DNA of 64,000 nucleotides from Crotophaga sulcirostris (Eukaryota; Chordata; Aves; Cuculiformes; Crotophagidae), in contig VYZB01000723.1 of NCBI GenBank assembly GCA_013397455.1, positions 222,888 to 286,887 of the forward strand. The letters are read 5' to 3'. Both the position numbers and the translations under genes were made by a program. Shown in pieces: positions 63,686-64,000 of this stretch (position 1 is its first letter; the number at the start of each line of letters is the position of its first letter). The notes beneath the pieces were generated by a model. The model ran no database searches. It was not told where the DNA came from and saw only the letters and a list, made by a program, of their open reading frames with translations.

Positions 63686-64000
63686 CTGCAAGAGACAAGA
63701 TTGTTATTAAAATATATAAAACATACATTATCTTTCTACTGCTAACACGATAGCAATATTGTCTCAGAGTGAAAAATCATAGATAAGAAAGTAATATGCC
63801 CTGTCCTGCCTGAGATGATTTCAATACCAACACCTGCATTTCTCGAAGTGCCAAGATGTCACCCAAATGTTTGTCTGTTCCTTACATAATCTTTACAATC
63901 AAATCTACTGCTGCCCCATACTTTGCAGAGTACCTGAAATACTGCTGCCACATGTTAGATAGCAATGCATGGCAGTCACAACCTTAGCACTATGTGAGAG
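63686..64000. other. Non-coding edge of the window
   Basis: AT-rich, likely intronic if the adjacent exon is real. Nothing recognised. Confidence 0.45.

Overview
This window looks like ordinary bird (archosaur) nuclear DNA: AT-rich intergenic or intronic sequence with no bacterial or organelle gene organisation. The diagnosis rests on at least ten CR1 (chicken repeat 1) LINE pieces, most 5'-truncated. Several end in the octamer tails typical of avian CR1 (ATTCTATG-like or TAATACTG-like). A turtle or crocodilian source is possible but less likely.

Layout. 0.3-4.2 kb: three CR1 pieces in a row on the + strand. The middle one is the most complete copy, with an ORF1 esterase-like remnant and an ORF2 endonuclease/RT remnant; its RT core is deleted. 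4.2-7.5 kb: no recognised gene. 7.5-8.7 kb: a + strand CR1 with RT and 3' end. 8.7-17.6 kb: no firm gene, one weak candidate exon and an antisense pair of ~150-codon open frames. 17.6-19.3 kb: a + strand CR1 split by a second CR1. 20.3-22.0 kb: a - strand CR1 with a long open RT frame. 22-36.7 kb: non-coding with a few candidate exons on both strands. 36.7-37.5 kb: a - strand CR1 of another family. 38-50.8 kb: non-coding with candidate - strand exons and an eroded coding-like block at 46.8-48.5 kb. 50.8-51.2 and 54.8 kb: short CR1 relics. 54-58.4 kb: more candidate - strand exons. 60.1-63.2 kb: an old + strand CR1 split by an antisense CR1. 63.4-63.7 kb: a candidate - strand exon with good splice sites.

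No host gene could be named. Exon calls rest only on splice-site matches, reading phase and protein-like composition. A random 25-codon stretch is stop-free in a given frame about 30% of the time, so short candidates are weak and scored low. Most point to the - strand, which would fit a host gene or decayed gene spanning much of the right half, but this is unproven.

The best-supported content is the transposon history: two nested insertions with readable breakpoints, a possible third, and at least two CR1 subfamilies told apart by 3' tails. I found no RNA genes, CRISPR, viral elements or clearly novel system.
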